Shown piece after piece: positions 46,660 to 55,515 of a stretch of DNA of 64,000 bases; within the stretch, counting starts at the first letter, position 1; every line of letters starts with the position of its first letter. Source of the DNA: JAATGA01 sp047605605 (GTDB lineage: Bacteria > Pseudomonadota > Alphaproteobacteria > Rhodobacterales > Rhodobacteraceae); the NCBI GenBank assembly GCA_047605605.1, contig JASGFG010000002.1:1-64000 (forward strand), read 5' to 3'. The position numbers were made by a program, and so were the translations under genes. The notes beneath the pieces are model-generated. The model did not search any database. It saw only the letters and a program-made list of their open reading frames with translations, and was not told the DNA's origin.

Positions 46660-46920
46660 TCATCGCCGCACCTCCGGTTCGATCGGTTCGATCCGCGCTT
46701 CCCAGACCGAAGGATCGCGGCCGGTCAGAAGCTCGGCCACCGCTTCGGAGGGGCGGCGGGTGAACAGGACCAGCGGGGTTCCGTTCACGCGATGGGTGGC
46801 GCCGGTGCGGCGGTCCACCAGACGGACGACACAGGTGCGCCCCGAGGTTTGCGCCGCCAGTGCGGCCTGCGACCCGAGCCAGCCCGAAGCGGGCATTCCG
46901 AAGGCATTCGCTGCGATCAT
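46660..46920 (-). CDS. Uncharacterised 86-residue first gene of the sulfate operon
   Basis: A small protein with a good ribosome site (GGGAGATTGCAGG) and family-like features: RTCVVRLVDRRTGATHRVNG followed by TPLVLFTRRPSEAVAELL and WEARIEPIEP, reading like two strands and a helix. No signal peptide or membrane helix is visible. Its stop overlaps an alternative start of the sulfate-binding-protein gene (ATGA), so translation may be coupled. I do not recognise the family. Its position suggests a role in sulfur uptake or its regulation. Confidence 0.65.
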   Translation of the reverse strand: MIAANAFGMPASGWLGSQAALAAQTSGRTCVVRLVDRRTGATHRVNGTPLVLFTRRPSEAVAELLTGRDPSVWEARIEPIEPEVRR

Positions 46921-47131
46921 CCTGCAATCTCCCGTGCATGGTCCGGCGGGGCGCCACGCCCTCGCCGTTCGTTAAATAACGACACGGAAGGTCGAGTATT
47001 TCAATGGAATAATCTCGGCGAAATCTATCGTCATTATGGAATTTGATTCTCCGCCGCCGCACCCGCCCCCATGCGGACCGGCGCGGGAAAACCACGCCAT
47101 TTCAGTGGATTGAGTGATTCCCACCCGTGTT

Positions 47132-47893
47132 TCAGGCCACGTCGCGCGCCAGCAATTGACCGCCGGGGCCTTGGCGCACCTCGAACCGGCTGATCTTGCG
47201 GACCAGATCCGACAGCTTGGCACTGCCATAGGTGCGGGTGTCGAAGTCGGGATTGCCCTGGGTGATATACTGGCCGATCTGCCCCAGGGAATACCATTCG
47301 CCGTCCGGGTCGATGGCGCGCATCGCCGCCACGATCAAGGGAATCGCCTTTGCCGGAGGCTCTTTCACCGGGCGGGCCGGCGCGGCTCCGGCGGGGCCGG
47401 ACTCAATCGGGGCGGCGTCGGTCGGGCCGGCGTCAGGCCGCACATCCTCGCGCGCGGCAAGGTTCTCGACATAGATGAACCGCTTGCAAGCCATGCGAAA
47501 GGCCTCGGGCGTCTTCTTCTCGCCGATGCCATAGACATCCAGGCCCTGTTCGCGGATCCGCGCCGCCAGCCGGGTAAAGTCGCTGTCGGAGGATACGAGG
47601 ACGAAGCCGTCGAACAGTCCCGAATGCAGGAAATCCATCGCCGCGATGACAAGGCCGATGTCCGAGGCATTCTTGCCTTTGGTATTGGCGAATTGCTGGT
47701 CGGCCACCAGCCCCAGGGCGGCCACGCGCTTTGCCCAGGCGTTCAGCCGCAGCGCCGACCAGTCGCCATAGATGCGGCGCACCGATGCCTCGCCCAGACC
47801 GGCGATCTCCTCGAAGATCGCGTCGGCATAGCCTGCGGGCACGTTGTCGGCGTCGATCAGCACGCAAAGGCGGGGGGCGCGGATATCGGGCAT
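47132..47893 (-). CDS. NYN-domain RNase-like protein with C-terminal LOTUS (OST-HTH) domain
   Basis: 253 residues. The NYN domain (about 8-145) keeps PIN-like acidic residues in LIDADNVP and SSDSDFTRLA, plus NASDIGLVIAAMD, consistent with metal-dependent RNA cleavage. A Pro/Ala linker (about 150-180) leads to a LOTUS winged-helix with PLIVAAMRAIDPDGEW and GSAKLSDLVRKI. The same pairing occurs in eukaryotic MARF1-type proteins. The ATG at 47893 follows AGGA; an upstream start is possible. The cellular target is unknown. Confidence 0.88.
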   Translation of the reverse strand: MPDIRAPRLCVLIDADNVPAGYADAIFEEIAGLGEASVRRIYGDWSALRLNAWAKRVAALGLVADQQFANTKGKNASDIGLVIAAMDFLHSGLFDGFVLVSSDSDFTRLAARIREQGLDVYGIGEKKTPEAFRMACKRFIYVENLAAREDVRPDAGPTDAAPIESGPAGAAPARPVKEPPAKAIPLIVAAMRAIDPDGEWYSLGQIGQYITQGNPDFDTRTYGSAKLSDLVRKISRFEVRQGPGGQLLARDVA

Positions 47894-48008
47894 GGCTGGT
47901 CCTTTTTCCCGCATTTGTGCCGCAAATGTGCCGGGGCGGAAAGGGCCGAATGAAAAGACAACGCCGCGTGAAACCACGCGGCGTTGCAGCAAGGTAGGGT
48001 CGCGCGGA

Positions 48009-48560
48009 TCAGGCGGCGCGACGGCGGCGCGACAGGGCACCCAGCCCGGCAACCGCACCCGCCAGCAGCAGGCCCGCGGCCGGAACCGGAACCGCCGACG
48101 GCGTGGCCGACAGCGCGCCGAACTCGAACGCGTTCGAGCCGGACCGCAGGGTCACGCTGTCGAACAGGAAGTCCGACGCGATTTGCAGATAGCCGCCCGC
48201 GATGCCCGAACCGCCCAGCGTCTCGACGACGACGCCATCCTTGATGAAGTCGATGTAGTTGTAGGAATCGACCGTCCCCCAGACCAGCGAGATCGCGCTC
48301 ATCACGGCGCCGAAGTCGTAGGTCGCCGAGGCGCCGCCCGAAACCGAGGTATAGGCGGTGGTGGTGTCGGAGAACGGCGAGAGGTAGACGCCGCTCCAGT
48401 CGCCGGTGATGCCTTGATAGACGGTGCCGGTGGTGCTGGTGGCGGCGGGATTCGCGGTCGACGCCGGGGCGCCCGGCAGCGAGGTGACGGTGGCCGCACC
48501 GGCCTGACCAGCAACGCCGAGAGCCAGAGCGGCAACGGCGGCAGTGATACGCATATTCAT
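48009..48560 (-). CDS. Secreted protein with VPLPA/PEP-CTERM-type sorting signal
   Basis: 183 residues. A Sec signal (about 1-22, ending AGA) precedes a Ser/Thr/Gly-rich beta-type domain. The C-terminus is a tripartite sorting signal: VPVPAAG, a hydrophobic helix LLLAGAVAGLGAL and the basic cluster RRRR. Such proteins are processed by an exosortase/archaeosortase-like enzyme in bacteria with exopolysaccharide. No exosortase gene is in this window. The start at 48560 follows GGAGTAG. The exact role is unknown, possibly surface or matrix. Confidence 0.85.
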   Translation of the reverse strand: MNMRITAAVAALALGVAGQAGAATVTSLPGAPASTANPAATSTTGTVYQGITGDWSGVYLSPFSDTTTAYTSVSGGASATYDFGAVMSAISLVWGTVDSYNYIDFIKDGVVVETLGGSGIAGGYLQIASDFLFDSVTLRSGSNAFEFGALSATPSAVPVPAAGLLLAGAVAGLGALSRRRRAA

Positions 48561-48745
48561 TTACTACTCCACTAGAAGGTGGGGAGTGGCGCTCCCTGAC
48601 AGGTTCATTGCCATGAAGCATCCGTAAATCAAGCAACTTCACGCCGTATTTACGTTTTCCGCTGCGGAAACATGCAGGGGTGGTGCGGCGACCGGGCACG
48701 ATGCCGCCCAAGGTTGCGGCAGATGACAGCGCGAGAATGCGCGCG

Positions 48746-50230
48746 CTACATCCGCCCCTGATCGCGCAGCCGCAGATGCCAGGACAGTGCCTCTTCCAGA
48801 AGATGCGGAGTATGGCCGCCCCGGGCGCAGGCGCGGCCGAAGTAGTCGTCCAGAGCGGGCCTGCGGTCGGGATGGGCGCAATTGGCGATGATCACCCGCG
48901 CCCGCTCACGCGGCGCCAGGCCGCGCAGGTCGGCCAGCCCCTGTTCGGTGACAAGGATGTCAACGTCATGTTCGGTGTGATCGACATGGCTGACCATGGG
49001 AACCACCGACGAAATCGCCCCGTCCTTGGCCGTCGACTTGCTGACGAACACCGAAAGCCAGGCATTGCGGGCGAAATCGCCCGACCCGCCGATGCCGTTC
49101 ATCATCTGCGTGCCCATGACATGGGTGGAATTGACGTTGCCGTAGATGTCGAATTCCAGCGCGGTGTTGATCGCGATCAGGCCCAGACGCCGCACCACCT
49201 CGGGGTGGTTGGAAATCTCCTGCGGGCGCAGGATCAGCCGCGACTTGTAGTCGCCGAAGCGGGGCATGACCTCGGCATTCTTCGCCGCCGAAAGCGTGAT
49301 GGACGAGCCGGAGGCAAAGGTCATCTTCCCGGCATCCATCAGGTCGAAGGTCGAATCCTGCAAGACCTCGGAATACATCTTCAGATCGTGGAACGGGCTG
49401 TCGATCAGACCGTGCAGCACCGCATTGGCAATCGTGCCGATCCCGGCCTGAAGGGGGGCAAGGCGGTTGTCCATGCGCCCCGCCGCCACCTCGGCGCCGA
49501 AAAAGTCGATCAGATGCCTGGCGATGGCGCGGGTTTCCGCGTCCGGGGGCTGAATCGCGGCGGAACTATCCTGCTTGCGGGTGATGACGATGCCGGCGAT
49601 CTTTTCCGGCGGGATCGGGATATAGGGCAGACCGATCCGGCTTTCGGGCGCCACGACCGGAATGGGCATCCGGTTGGGCCGATATGTCGGGATGAATATG
49701 TCGTGCAGCCCCTCGAAGATCAGCGGCTGCGACAGGTTGATCTCGACGATGACCTTCGGCGCCAGAATGGCAAAGGATGCCGAATTGCCGACCGAGGTGG
49801 TGGGAATGATGCCGCCGTCCTCGGCTATCGCCGCGGCCTCGATCACCGCGATGTCGACGCCGGGGATCTGGCGGGTGCGAAGCTGTTCCACCGTTTCGGA
49901 CAGGTGCTGGTCGATGAACATCACCTCGCCCGCGTTGATGGCGCGGCGCAGGCCGGGGTCGGACTGGAACGGGATGCGGCGGGCGGTCACATGCGCCTCG
50001 GCCAGAATCTTGTCCAGATCGTGGCCAAGGCTGGCGCCGGTCATCAGCGTGATCTTCAGCGGATGGGTCCTTGCCCGTTCGGCCAGCGCCAGCGGCACCG
50101 CCATCGCCTCGCCCGCGCGGGTGAACCCCGACATGCCGACGACCATCCCGTCACCGATCATCGCCGCCGCCGCTCCGGCACTGATGATCCGCTCGCGCAG
50201 CGCGGCGTTGCGGATGCGATCCTCATACAT
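48746..50230 (-). CDS. Acetyl-CoA hydrolase/transferase family protein (succinyl-CoA:acetate CoA-transferase type)
   Basis: A 494-residue class I CoA-transferase. The N-terminal half has DGMVVGMSGFTRAGE, and the C-terminal half has EFDIYGNVNSTHVMGTQMMNG and GGSGDFARNAW, typical of the SCACT/Cat1 family. It would move CoA between succinyl-CoA, acetate or propionate in the cytosol. The ATG at 50230 lies after GGGGGGAACG. It stands alone, with no acetate-pathway neighbour. Confidence 0.9.
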   Translation of the reverse strand: MYEDRIRNAALRERIISAGAAAAMIGDGMVVGMSGFTRAGEAMAVPLALAERARTHPLKITLMTGASLGHDLDKILAEAHVTARRIPFQSDPGLRRAINAGEVMFIDQHLSETVEQLRTRQIPGVDIAVIEAAAIAEDGGIIPTTSVGNSASFAILAPKVIVEINLSQPLIFEGLHDIFIPTYRPNRMPIPVVAPESRIGLPYIPIPPEKIAGIVITRKQDSSAAIQPPDAETRAIARHLIDFFGAEVAAGRMDNRLAPLQAGIGTIANAVLHGLIDSPFHDLKMYSEVLQDSTFDLMDAGKMTFASGSSITLSAAKNAEVMPRFGDYKSRLILRPQEISNHPEVVRRLGLIAINTALEFDIYGNVNSTHVMGTQMMNGIGGSGDFARNAWLSVFVSKSTAKDGAISSVVPMVSHVDHTEHDVDILVTEQGLADLRGLAPRERARVIIANCAHPDRRPALDDYFGRACARGGHTPHLLEEALSWHLRLRDQGRM

Positions 50231-50368
50231 GGCGTTCCCCCCGTTCGGTGCTGCCTCCCAGCCCTTCCCCTGCTAGGGGCAGAGCGTCCGCGGATCAATT
50301 GCAAGGATCGCCGGGACTGCGGCAAGCAGCTATGCGCTGGACGCATTCCCACACGGCTGATCGCATAT

Positions 50369-50839
50369 CTACGCCACCAGCAAAACGCCCCTCGCCGCCA
50401 GGGCGCGCAGCGCATCCGCAGGCGCGATTCCCAGCAGCAGGCCGCGTTGTCCCGCGTTGATCCAGACCCGTCCGGCATCGGCCACGCCGGCCTCGATCGC
50501 GGTCGGCACGGCCCGTTTCTGGCCAAAGGGCGAAATGCCGCCGACATGATATCCGGTCAGACGCTCGGCCTTGTCCGGCGGCATCATCGCCGCCTGCTTG
50601 CCGCCAAAGGCCGCGGCGACCCGCTTCATCGACAGCGTGGCGTCCGAGGGGATGACACAGCAGGCAGGCCGACCGTCCACCTCCACCATCAGGGTTTTCA
50701 GCGTCAGGCGCGGGTCCAGCCCCAGAGCCTCGGCCGCCTGCATTCCCACCCGGTCGGCGCCGGGGTCATAGTCATAGGGATGCAAGCTAAAGGCGATGCC
50801 CGCCTTTGCCAGCACCTGCGTGGCCCGCGTCGCCGCCAT
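50369..50839 (-). CDS. ybaK: YbaK/EbsC family Cys-tRNA(Pro)/Cys-tRNA deacylase
   Basis: A 156-residue trans-editing deacylase of the YbaK branch. It has RATQVLAKAGIAFSLHPYDYDP at the start, the conserved Lys in LTLKTLMVEVDG and the GGISPFGQKRAVPT block near the substrate pocket. It hydrolyses mischarged Cys-tRNA(Pro). The start at 50839 overlaps the map stop (TGATG). Confidence 0.9.
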   Translation of the reverse strand: MAATRATQVLAKAGIAFSLHPYDYDPGADRVGMQAAEALGLDPRLTLKTLMVEVDGRPACCVIPSDATLSMKRVAAAFGGKQAAMMPPDKAERLTGYHVGGISPFGQKRAVPTAIEAGVADAGRVWINAGQRGLLLGIAPADALRALAARGVLLVA

Positions 50840-51645
50840 CAGAGGGCCGGATGGAACCGGCCCGCGGGCGACAGGGTAAAGATCTCGCATCCCGTGGCCG
50901 TGACGCCGATGGAATGTTCAAACTGGGCCGACAGGCTCTTGTCGCGGGTAACGGCGGTCCAGTCGTCGGCCAGAACCTTGGTCTCGGGGCGGCCAAGGTT
51001 CACCATCGGCTCGATGGTGAAGAACATGCCTTCCTCCAGCACCGGGCCGCTGCCGGCGCGGCCATAATGCAGCACGTTCGGCGGCGCATGGAACACCCGG
51101 CCCAGGCCATGGCCGCAGAAATCGCGGACCACGGACATGCGGTTCGCCTCGACATAGCTCTGGATCGCATGGCCGATGTCGCCGAAGGTATTGCCGGGCT
51201 TCACCGCCGCGATGCCGCGCAGCAGGGCCTCATGCGTGACCTCGATCAGCCGCGCCGCCTTGCGGCTGGGCGTGCCGGCCACATACATGCGGCTGCTGTC
51301 GCCGAACCAGCCATCGACGATCACCGTCACGTCGATGTTCAGGATGTCGCCATCGGCCAGGATCTTGCCGCCCGGAATGCCGTGGCAGACCACATGGTTC
51401 ACGCTGATGCACGAGGCGTGCCTGTAACCCTTGTATCCGACGGTGGCAGAGACGACGCCGTGACGTTCCACCTCGGCCGTGATGAAATCGTCCAGCGCGC
51501 CGGTGGTGACGCCGGGCACGACCAGCGGACCCACGGCATCCAGGATTTCCGCCGCGACCTTGCCCGCCGCGTGCATACCGGCGAAATCCGCATCCTCGTA
51601 GATGCGGATACCGTCCCGAGTGACCCGACCGCGCAGATCGTCCAT
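50839..51645 (-). CDS. map: Methionine aminopeptidase, type I
   Basis: A 268-residue metalloenzyme removing N-terminal Met from new proteins. The five metal ligands can be traced: NIDVT (Asp), FGDSSR-type (Asp), CGHGLG (His), TIEPM (Glu) and QFEHSI (Glu). HASCISVNHVVCHGIP is the type-I N-terminal signature. Length is normal. It is followed by overlapping ybaK. Confidence 0.95.
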   Translation of the reverse strand: MDDLRGRVTRDGIRIYEDADFAGMHAAGKVAAEILDAVGPLVVPGVTTGALDDFITAEVERHGVVSATVGYKGYRHASCISVNHVVCHGIPGGKILADGDILNIDVTVIVDGWFGDSSRMYVAGTPSRKAARLIEVTHEALLRGIAAVKPGNTFGDIGHAIQSYVEANRMSVVRDFCGHGLGRVFHAPPNVLHYGRAGSGPVLEEGMFFTIEPMVNLGRPETKVLADDWTAVTRDKSLSAQFEHSIGVTATGCEIFTLSPAGRFHPAL

Positions 51646-51771
51646 GCCAGCATTTCCCTTTCAGATTGCGCCCTAGATAAGCCCCACCGGCGAATTTGAC
51701 CAGAGGCGGGCTTTGAATCCCGCCGCGGGCCGCCCTATACCTTGGCCGAACCGCCCGCGAAGGAGGCCGCG

Positions 51772-52494
51772 ATGCCCAACCCGACTGCCGCAATCCTGCT
51801 GATCGGCGACGAGCTTCTGTCCGGCCGCACGCGGGATTCCAACCTGCACTTTCTGGCGCAGGAGCTGACGAAGCACGGCATCGACCTGCGCGAGGCGCGG
51901 CTGGTGGGCGATGACCACGCCGCCATCGTCGCCGCGCTGAATGCGCTGCGCGGGGGGGCGGATCACGTCTTTACCAGCGGCGGCATCGGCCCGACGCATG
52001 ACGACATCACCGCAGATGCGGTCGCGGCCGCCTTTGGCGTGGCGATCACCCATCGGGCGGATGCGATGGCCCTGCTGGGCGCGCATTACGAACGTCGCGG
52101 GATCGAATTCAACGCGGCCCGCCAGCGCATGGCCCGCATCCCGGACGGGGCCACGCTGATCGACAATCCGGTGTCGATCGCCCCCGGTTTCACCCTGGGC
52201 AATGTGCATGTGATGGCGGGCGTGCCGAACATCTTCGAGGCGATGGTGGCCTCGGTCCTGCCGACGATCACCGGGGGCGCGCCGCTGATGTCGCAGTCCT
52301 TTCGGGTGAACCGGGGCGAGGGCGAGATCGCGGCCCCCTTCGCGGCACTGGCCGCGGAATACCCCGACCTGACCATGGGGTCCTATCCTTTCATCCAGAA
52401 CGGCGCGCATGGCACCAATCTGGTGATCCGCGGCACCGATGCGGGGCGGGTGTCGGCCGCCATGGCGCGGCTGGCCGGAATGTTCGCGGAATGA
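51772..52494 (+). CDS. CinA-like/MoCF molybdopterin-binding domain protein
   Basis: 240 residues with the competence-damage-inducible (CinA) N-terminal fold only. The signature is seen as ILLIGDELLSGRTRDSN at the start and TSGGIGPTHDDIT (about residue 65). It lacks the C-terminal nicotinamide-deamidase domain of full CinA. The biochemical role is uncertain. The ATG at 51772 follows GAAGGAGG. It overlaps the acetyltransferase by 4 bp. Confidence 0.9.
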   Translation: MPNPTAAILLIGDELLSGRTRDSNLHFLAQELTKHGIDLREARLVGDDHAAIVAALNALRGGADHVFTSGGIGPTHDDITADAVAAAFGVAITHRADAMALLGAHYERRGIEFNAARQRMARIPDGATLIDNPVSIAPGFTLGNVHVMAGVPNIFEAMVASVLPTITGGAPLMSQSFRVNRGEGEIAAPFAALAAEYPDLTMGSYPFIQNGAHGTNLVIRGTDAGRVSAAMARLAGMFAE

Positions 52495-53201
52495 CGCCCG
52501 AACTGCTGGCCTGGGTGATGGAGGAGACATGGCCCCCGGCCGCGCGCCACGCCGCCGGCCCCTTCATCCTCCGCGACGGACGGGGCGGCGGCAAGCGCGT
52601 CTCGGCCGCGACGGCCGACGCCAACTGGACCGGGGCCGACCTTGCCCCGGCCGAGGCCGCGATGCGCGATCTGGGCCAGCCGCCGCTGTTCCTGATCCGC
52701 GCGGGGGACGAGGCGCTGGATGCCGCGCTGGCGGCGGGGGGCTATGCGGTGGTGGATCCGGTGGTCGCCTATGCCGCGCCGGTCGCCCGCCTGGCCGATC
52801 CACCGCCCGCCCTGTCGGCCTTTCCCCATTGGCCCCCCTTGGCCGCGACGGCGGCGATCTGGACCGAAGGCGGCATCGGCCCCGCCCGGCTGGCGGTGAT
52901 GGACCGGGTTGCGGGGGCAAGGACCGCGATTCTGGCCCGGCTGGACGACCGCTGTGCCGGGGCGGGGTTCGTTGCCATATCGGGCGAGACGGCCATGATC
53001 CACGCGCTGGAGGTTGCGCCCGCCTTTCGGCGCAGGGGCGCGGCGCGCCATATCTTGCGGGCGGCGGCCTGCTGGGCGCAGGATAACGGGGCTGCAACCT
53101 TTTCGCTGGTCGTCACCAGCGCGAATGCGCCGGCCCTCGCGCTCTATGCTTCCCTGGGGATGGAAGTTGTGGGACAGTATCACTATCGGCAAAAAGCCTG
53201 A
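52491..53201 (+). CDS. GNAT-family N-acetyltransferase
   Basis: A 236-residue protein. The C-terminal half has the acetyl-CoA pocket EVAPAFRRRGAARHI and the NAPALALYASLGMEV motif typical of GNAT enzymes. The N-terminal half is divergent Ala-rich sequence. It may acetylate a small molecule or an amine. It is coupled to the CinA-like gene (ATGA). Confidence 0.85.
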   Translation: MTPELLAWVMEETWPPAARHAAGPFILRDGRGGGKRVSAATADANWTGADLAPAEAAMRDLGQPPLFLIRAGDEALDAALAAGGYAVVDPVVAYAAPVARLADPPPALSAFPHWPPLAATAAIWTEGGIGPARLAVMDRVAGARTAILARLDDRCAGAGFVAISGETAMIHALEVAPAFRRRGAARHILRAAACWAQDNGAATFSLVVTSANAPALALYASLGMEVVGQYHYRQKA

Positions 53202-53215
53202 AAAGGGCCGGGCAG

Positions 53216-54196
53216 GTGAAGGATTTGGCAGGATCGGCTTGCGCGAGAGGCGCCTTTGTCGCCTGCGCGGTTGCGCTGGCGGCGGTGCCCTCCCATGCCC
53301 TGACGCTGGAATTTCCCGGAAAAGCCACGCAGACCGGAAACCGGACCGAGGCGCTGACCTCTTACCGCGTGCCGGTCGGCGGATGGGATGGCCGGACGAT
53401 TCCGACCCGGCTGGCCGAGGGGCCGCTTGACCAGACCGCCTGGCGCATCGACACGACCGGCCAGACGACGCTGCAACTGCTGCTGCCGCTGCGCGAACAG
53501 TTGCGGCGTGACGGATTCCAGCCGATCTATGAATGCGAGGCGGCGGTCTGCGGCGGTTTCGACTTTCGCTATGGCACCGATGTGCTGCCCGAACCCGAAA
53601 TGCATGTGGATCTGGGCGATTTCCGCTATGTTGCCCTGCGGCGGGATGGCACCGCAGGGCCGGAATATGCCAGCCTGATCGTCAGCCGCGCGGCGGATCA
53701 GGGCTTTGTGCAACTGACGCGGATCGGAGCCTTTGCCGAACCCGCGCCGCAGCTGGCGCTGTCCACCAAGACCCCCGCGCCCCGGGGCGATACCCAGCCC
53801 GGCGCCGCCGCTGCCCCGCAGGATCTGGCCGCCACGCTGGCCGCCGAAGGCGCGGTCGCGCTGGACGATCTGGTCTTTCCGGTCGGTGCCTCGACGCTGG
53901 AGCAGGCGGATTATGCCTCGCTGGCGGAACTGGCCGACTGGCTTCGGGCGGATGCGACGCGCAGGGTGGCGCTGGTCGGGCATACCGATGCCTCGGGCAG
54001 TCTGGATGCCAACAAGGCGCTGTCGCTGAAACGGGCGGAATCGGTGCGCCAGACGCTGATCGCGCGCAACGGCGTGCCGGCGGCGCAATTGGTGGCGCAG
54101 GGCGTGGGCTATCTGGCGCCGCGTGACACCAACCAGACCGAAGAGGGCCGCGAACGCAATCGCAGGGTCGAGGCGATGCTGATCGCCGCACCCTGA
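53216..54196 (+). CDS. OmpA-family protein
   Basis: A 326-residue envelope protein. A signal peptide (about 1-28, ending SHA) is followed by a beta-rich N-terminal region. The C-terminal OmpA domain (about 215-325) has VGHTDASGSLDANKALSLKRAESV and RERNRRVEAM, which bind peptidoglycan. The start is a GTG (53216) 14 bp after the GNAT stop, so it may be co-transcribed. It should link the outer membrane to the wall. Confidence 0.88.
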   Translation: MKDLAGSACARGAFVACAVALAAVPSHALTLEFPGKATQTGNRTEALTSYRVPVGGWDGRTIPTRLAEGPLDQTAWRIDTTGQTTLQLLLPLREQLRRDGFQPIYECEAAVCGGFDFRYGTDVLPEPEMHVDLGDFRYVALRRDGTAGPEYASLIVSRAADQGFVQLTRIGAFAEPAPQLALSTKTPAPRGDTQPGAAAAPQDLAATLAAEGAVALDDLVFPVGASTLEQADYASLAELADWLRADATRRVALVGHTDASGSLDANKALSLKRAESVRQTLIARNGVPAAQLVAQGVGYLAPRDTNQTEEGRERNRRVEAMLIAAP

Positions 54197-54221
54197 CCAG
54201 ACGCGCGTCCCTGCGGCGGGA

Positions 54222-55127
54222 TCACCAGTTGTCGGGGCCTTTGTCCATGTAGCGGCGGGCCAGAAAGTCGATGAAGGCCCGGACCTTCGGCTGGGTGAAC
54301 CGGCCGGGCGGATAGACGGCATAGATGCCCAGCACCTCGACCGGCAGGCCGGTGATCGCCTCTTCGATCATGCCCTTGCGCATCGCATCGGCATAAAGGA
54401 ACGAGGGCAGATAGGCGATGCCAAGCCCGGCGATCGCCGCGTTCAGCAGGCTTTGCCCGTCGTTCACCGTCAGCCAGCCGTTCGACCGCACCTGCCGCTT
54501 TTCGCCCGAGGGCGCCGTGACCTTCCAGACGTTGCCGTTGGCTTGGTTGGAATAATGCAGCAGCTTGTGCTCGTTCAGATCGTCGATCTTCAGCGGGCGG
54601 CCGTATTTCTGGAAATAGGCCGGGGCACCGATCATCCGCTTTGTCGTTTCGGTCAGCTTGCGGGCACGCAGAGACGAATCCTCCAGTTCGCCCACGCGGA
54701 TCGCCATGTCGAACCCCTCGGAGATCAGTTCGACATAACGGTTGTTCAGCACCATGTTGACGGTGATGTCGGGATATTCCAGCAGGAAATCCCCCAGGAT
54801 CGGCGACAGCAGGTTCACCCCGAAATCCGTCGCCACCGAAATCCGCAGCAACCCCGAAGGGGCCGACTGCATCGACGTGACCAGCGCATCCGCCTCGCCC
54901 GCGTCATTCAGGACGCGGCGGGCGCGGTCGTAATAGGCCAGCCCGATCTCGGTGGGGCTGACGCGCCGGGTCGTGCGGTTCAGAAGGCGGGCCCCCAGCC
55001 GCGCCTCCAGCGCCGAAACGTGTTTGGAGACCGCCGATTTGGAGATTCCCATCTTCTTCGCCGCGTCGGTGAACCCCCCCTGGTCCACAACGGTGGCGAA
55101 AGCTTCCATCTCGGTCAAACGGTCCAT
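54222..55127 (-). CDS. LysR-family transcriptional regulator
   Basis: A 301-residue regulator. The N-terminal HTH reads MDRLTEMEAFATVVDQGGFT and KSAVSKHVSALEARLG. The effector domain (about 90-290) has SGLLRISVATDFGV and LGIAYLPSFL. LysR proteins usually regulate a divergent gene. Here the divergent neighbour is the tiny gene at 55363, and the gap holds an 11-bp direct repeat. The ATG at 55127 lies after GGGGAA. The ligand is unknown. Confidence 0.93.
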   Translation of the reverse strand: MDRLTEMEAFATVVDQGGFTDAAKKMGISKSAVSKHVSALEARLGARLLNRTTRRVSPTEIGLAYYDRARRVLNDAGEADALVTSMQSAPSGLLRISVATDFGVNLLSPILGDFLLEYPDITVNMVLNNRYVELISEGFDMAIRVGELEDSSLRARKLTETTKRMIGAPAYFQKYGRPLKIDDLNEHKLLHYSNQANGNVWKVTAPSGEKRQVRSNGWLTVNDGQSLLNAAIAGLGIAYLPSFLYADAMRKGMIEEAITGLPVEVLGIYAVYPPGRFTQPKVRAFIDFLARRYMDKGPDNW

Positions 55128-55144
55128 TGTATTCCCCAGGCAGC

Positions 55145-55186
55145 AAATCGGGCAGTTCGGAATGTATTGACGCCTAAATCGGGCAG
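55145..55186. repeat. AAATCGGGCAG direct repeat between LysR and the small gene
   Basis: The identical 11-mer AAATCGGGCAG occurs at 55145-55155 and 55176-55186, 31 bp apart (about three helical turns), and TTGACG lies between. The position in a divergent promoter region suggests a regulator site, possibly for the LysR protein. Confidence 0.45.
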
Positions 55187-55362
55187 GATCGGGGCACCGC
55201 CGCGACCCTTCCGCGGTATTCCTGCGGATGTTGGCGACAAAACACAACCCAGGGGAGAGATGGCCGTTTCTGCATTGCAGCATGGTCATAGCGCGGTTGC
55301 GGCATTGTCGGTTACATCCCCCGCACCAGCCGACTATCTCGGGCTCATCAAGGAGCGAAAAG

Positions 55363-55515
55363 ATGCAAGAACCCCGCCACCCCCTCCAACCCGAGGCGCT
55401 GCGCACCATCGAGCAGGCCGTGGCCTATTTCACCCCCGCGCGGACGGCACCGACAAAGCCGCAGCCCGATCTTACGCCGCTGGAACAGATGTTCGCCTAT
55501 TACGACGCCGCCTGA
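55363..55515 (+). CDS. Small conserved-looking hypothetical protein, 50 residues
   Basis: The sequence has a strong ribosome site (AAGGAGCG, 6 bp before the ATG) and codon use like its surroundings. It contains LRTIEQAVAYFTPARTA, DLTPLEQM and a C-terminal FAYYDAA. There is no signal or membrane helix. A longer frame from 55228 lacks a ribosome site. Its stop touches the stop of the convergent next gene. I recall similar small Rhodobacteraceae proteins without known function. Confidence 0.7.
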   Translation: MQEPRHPLQPEALRTIEQAVAYFTPARTAPTKPQPDLTPLEQMFAYYDAA

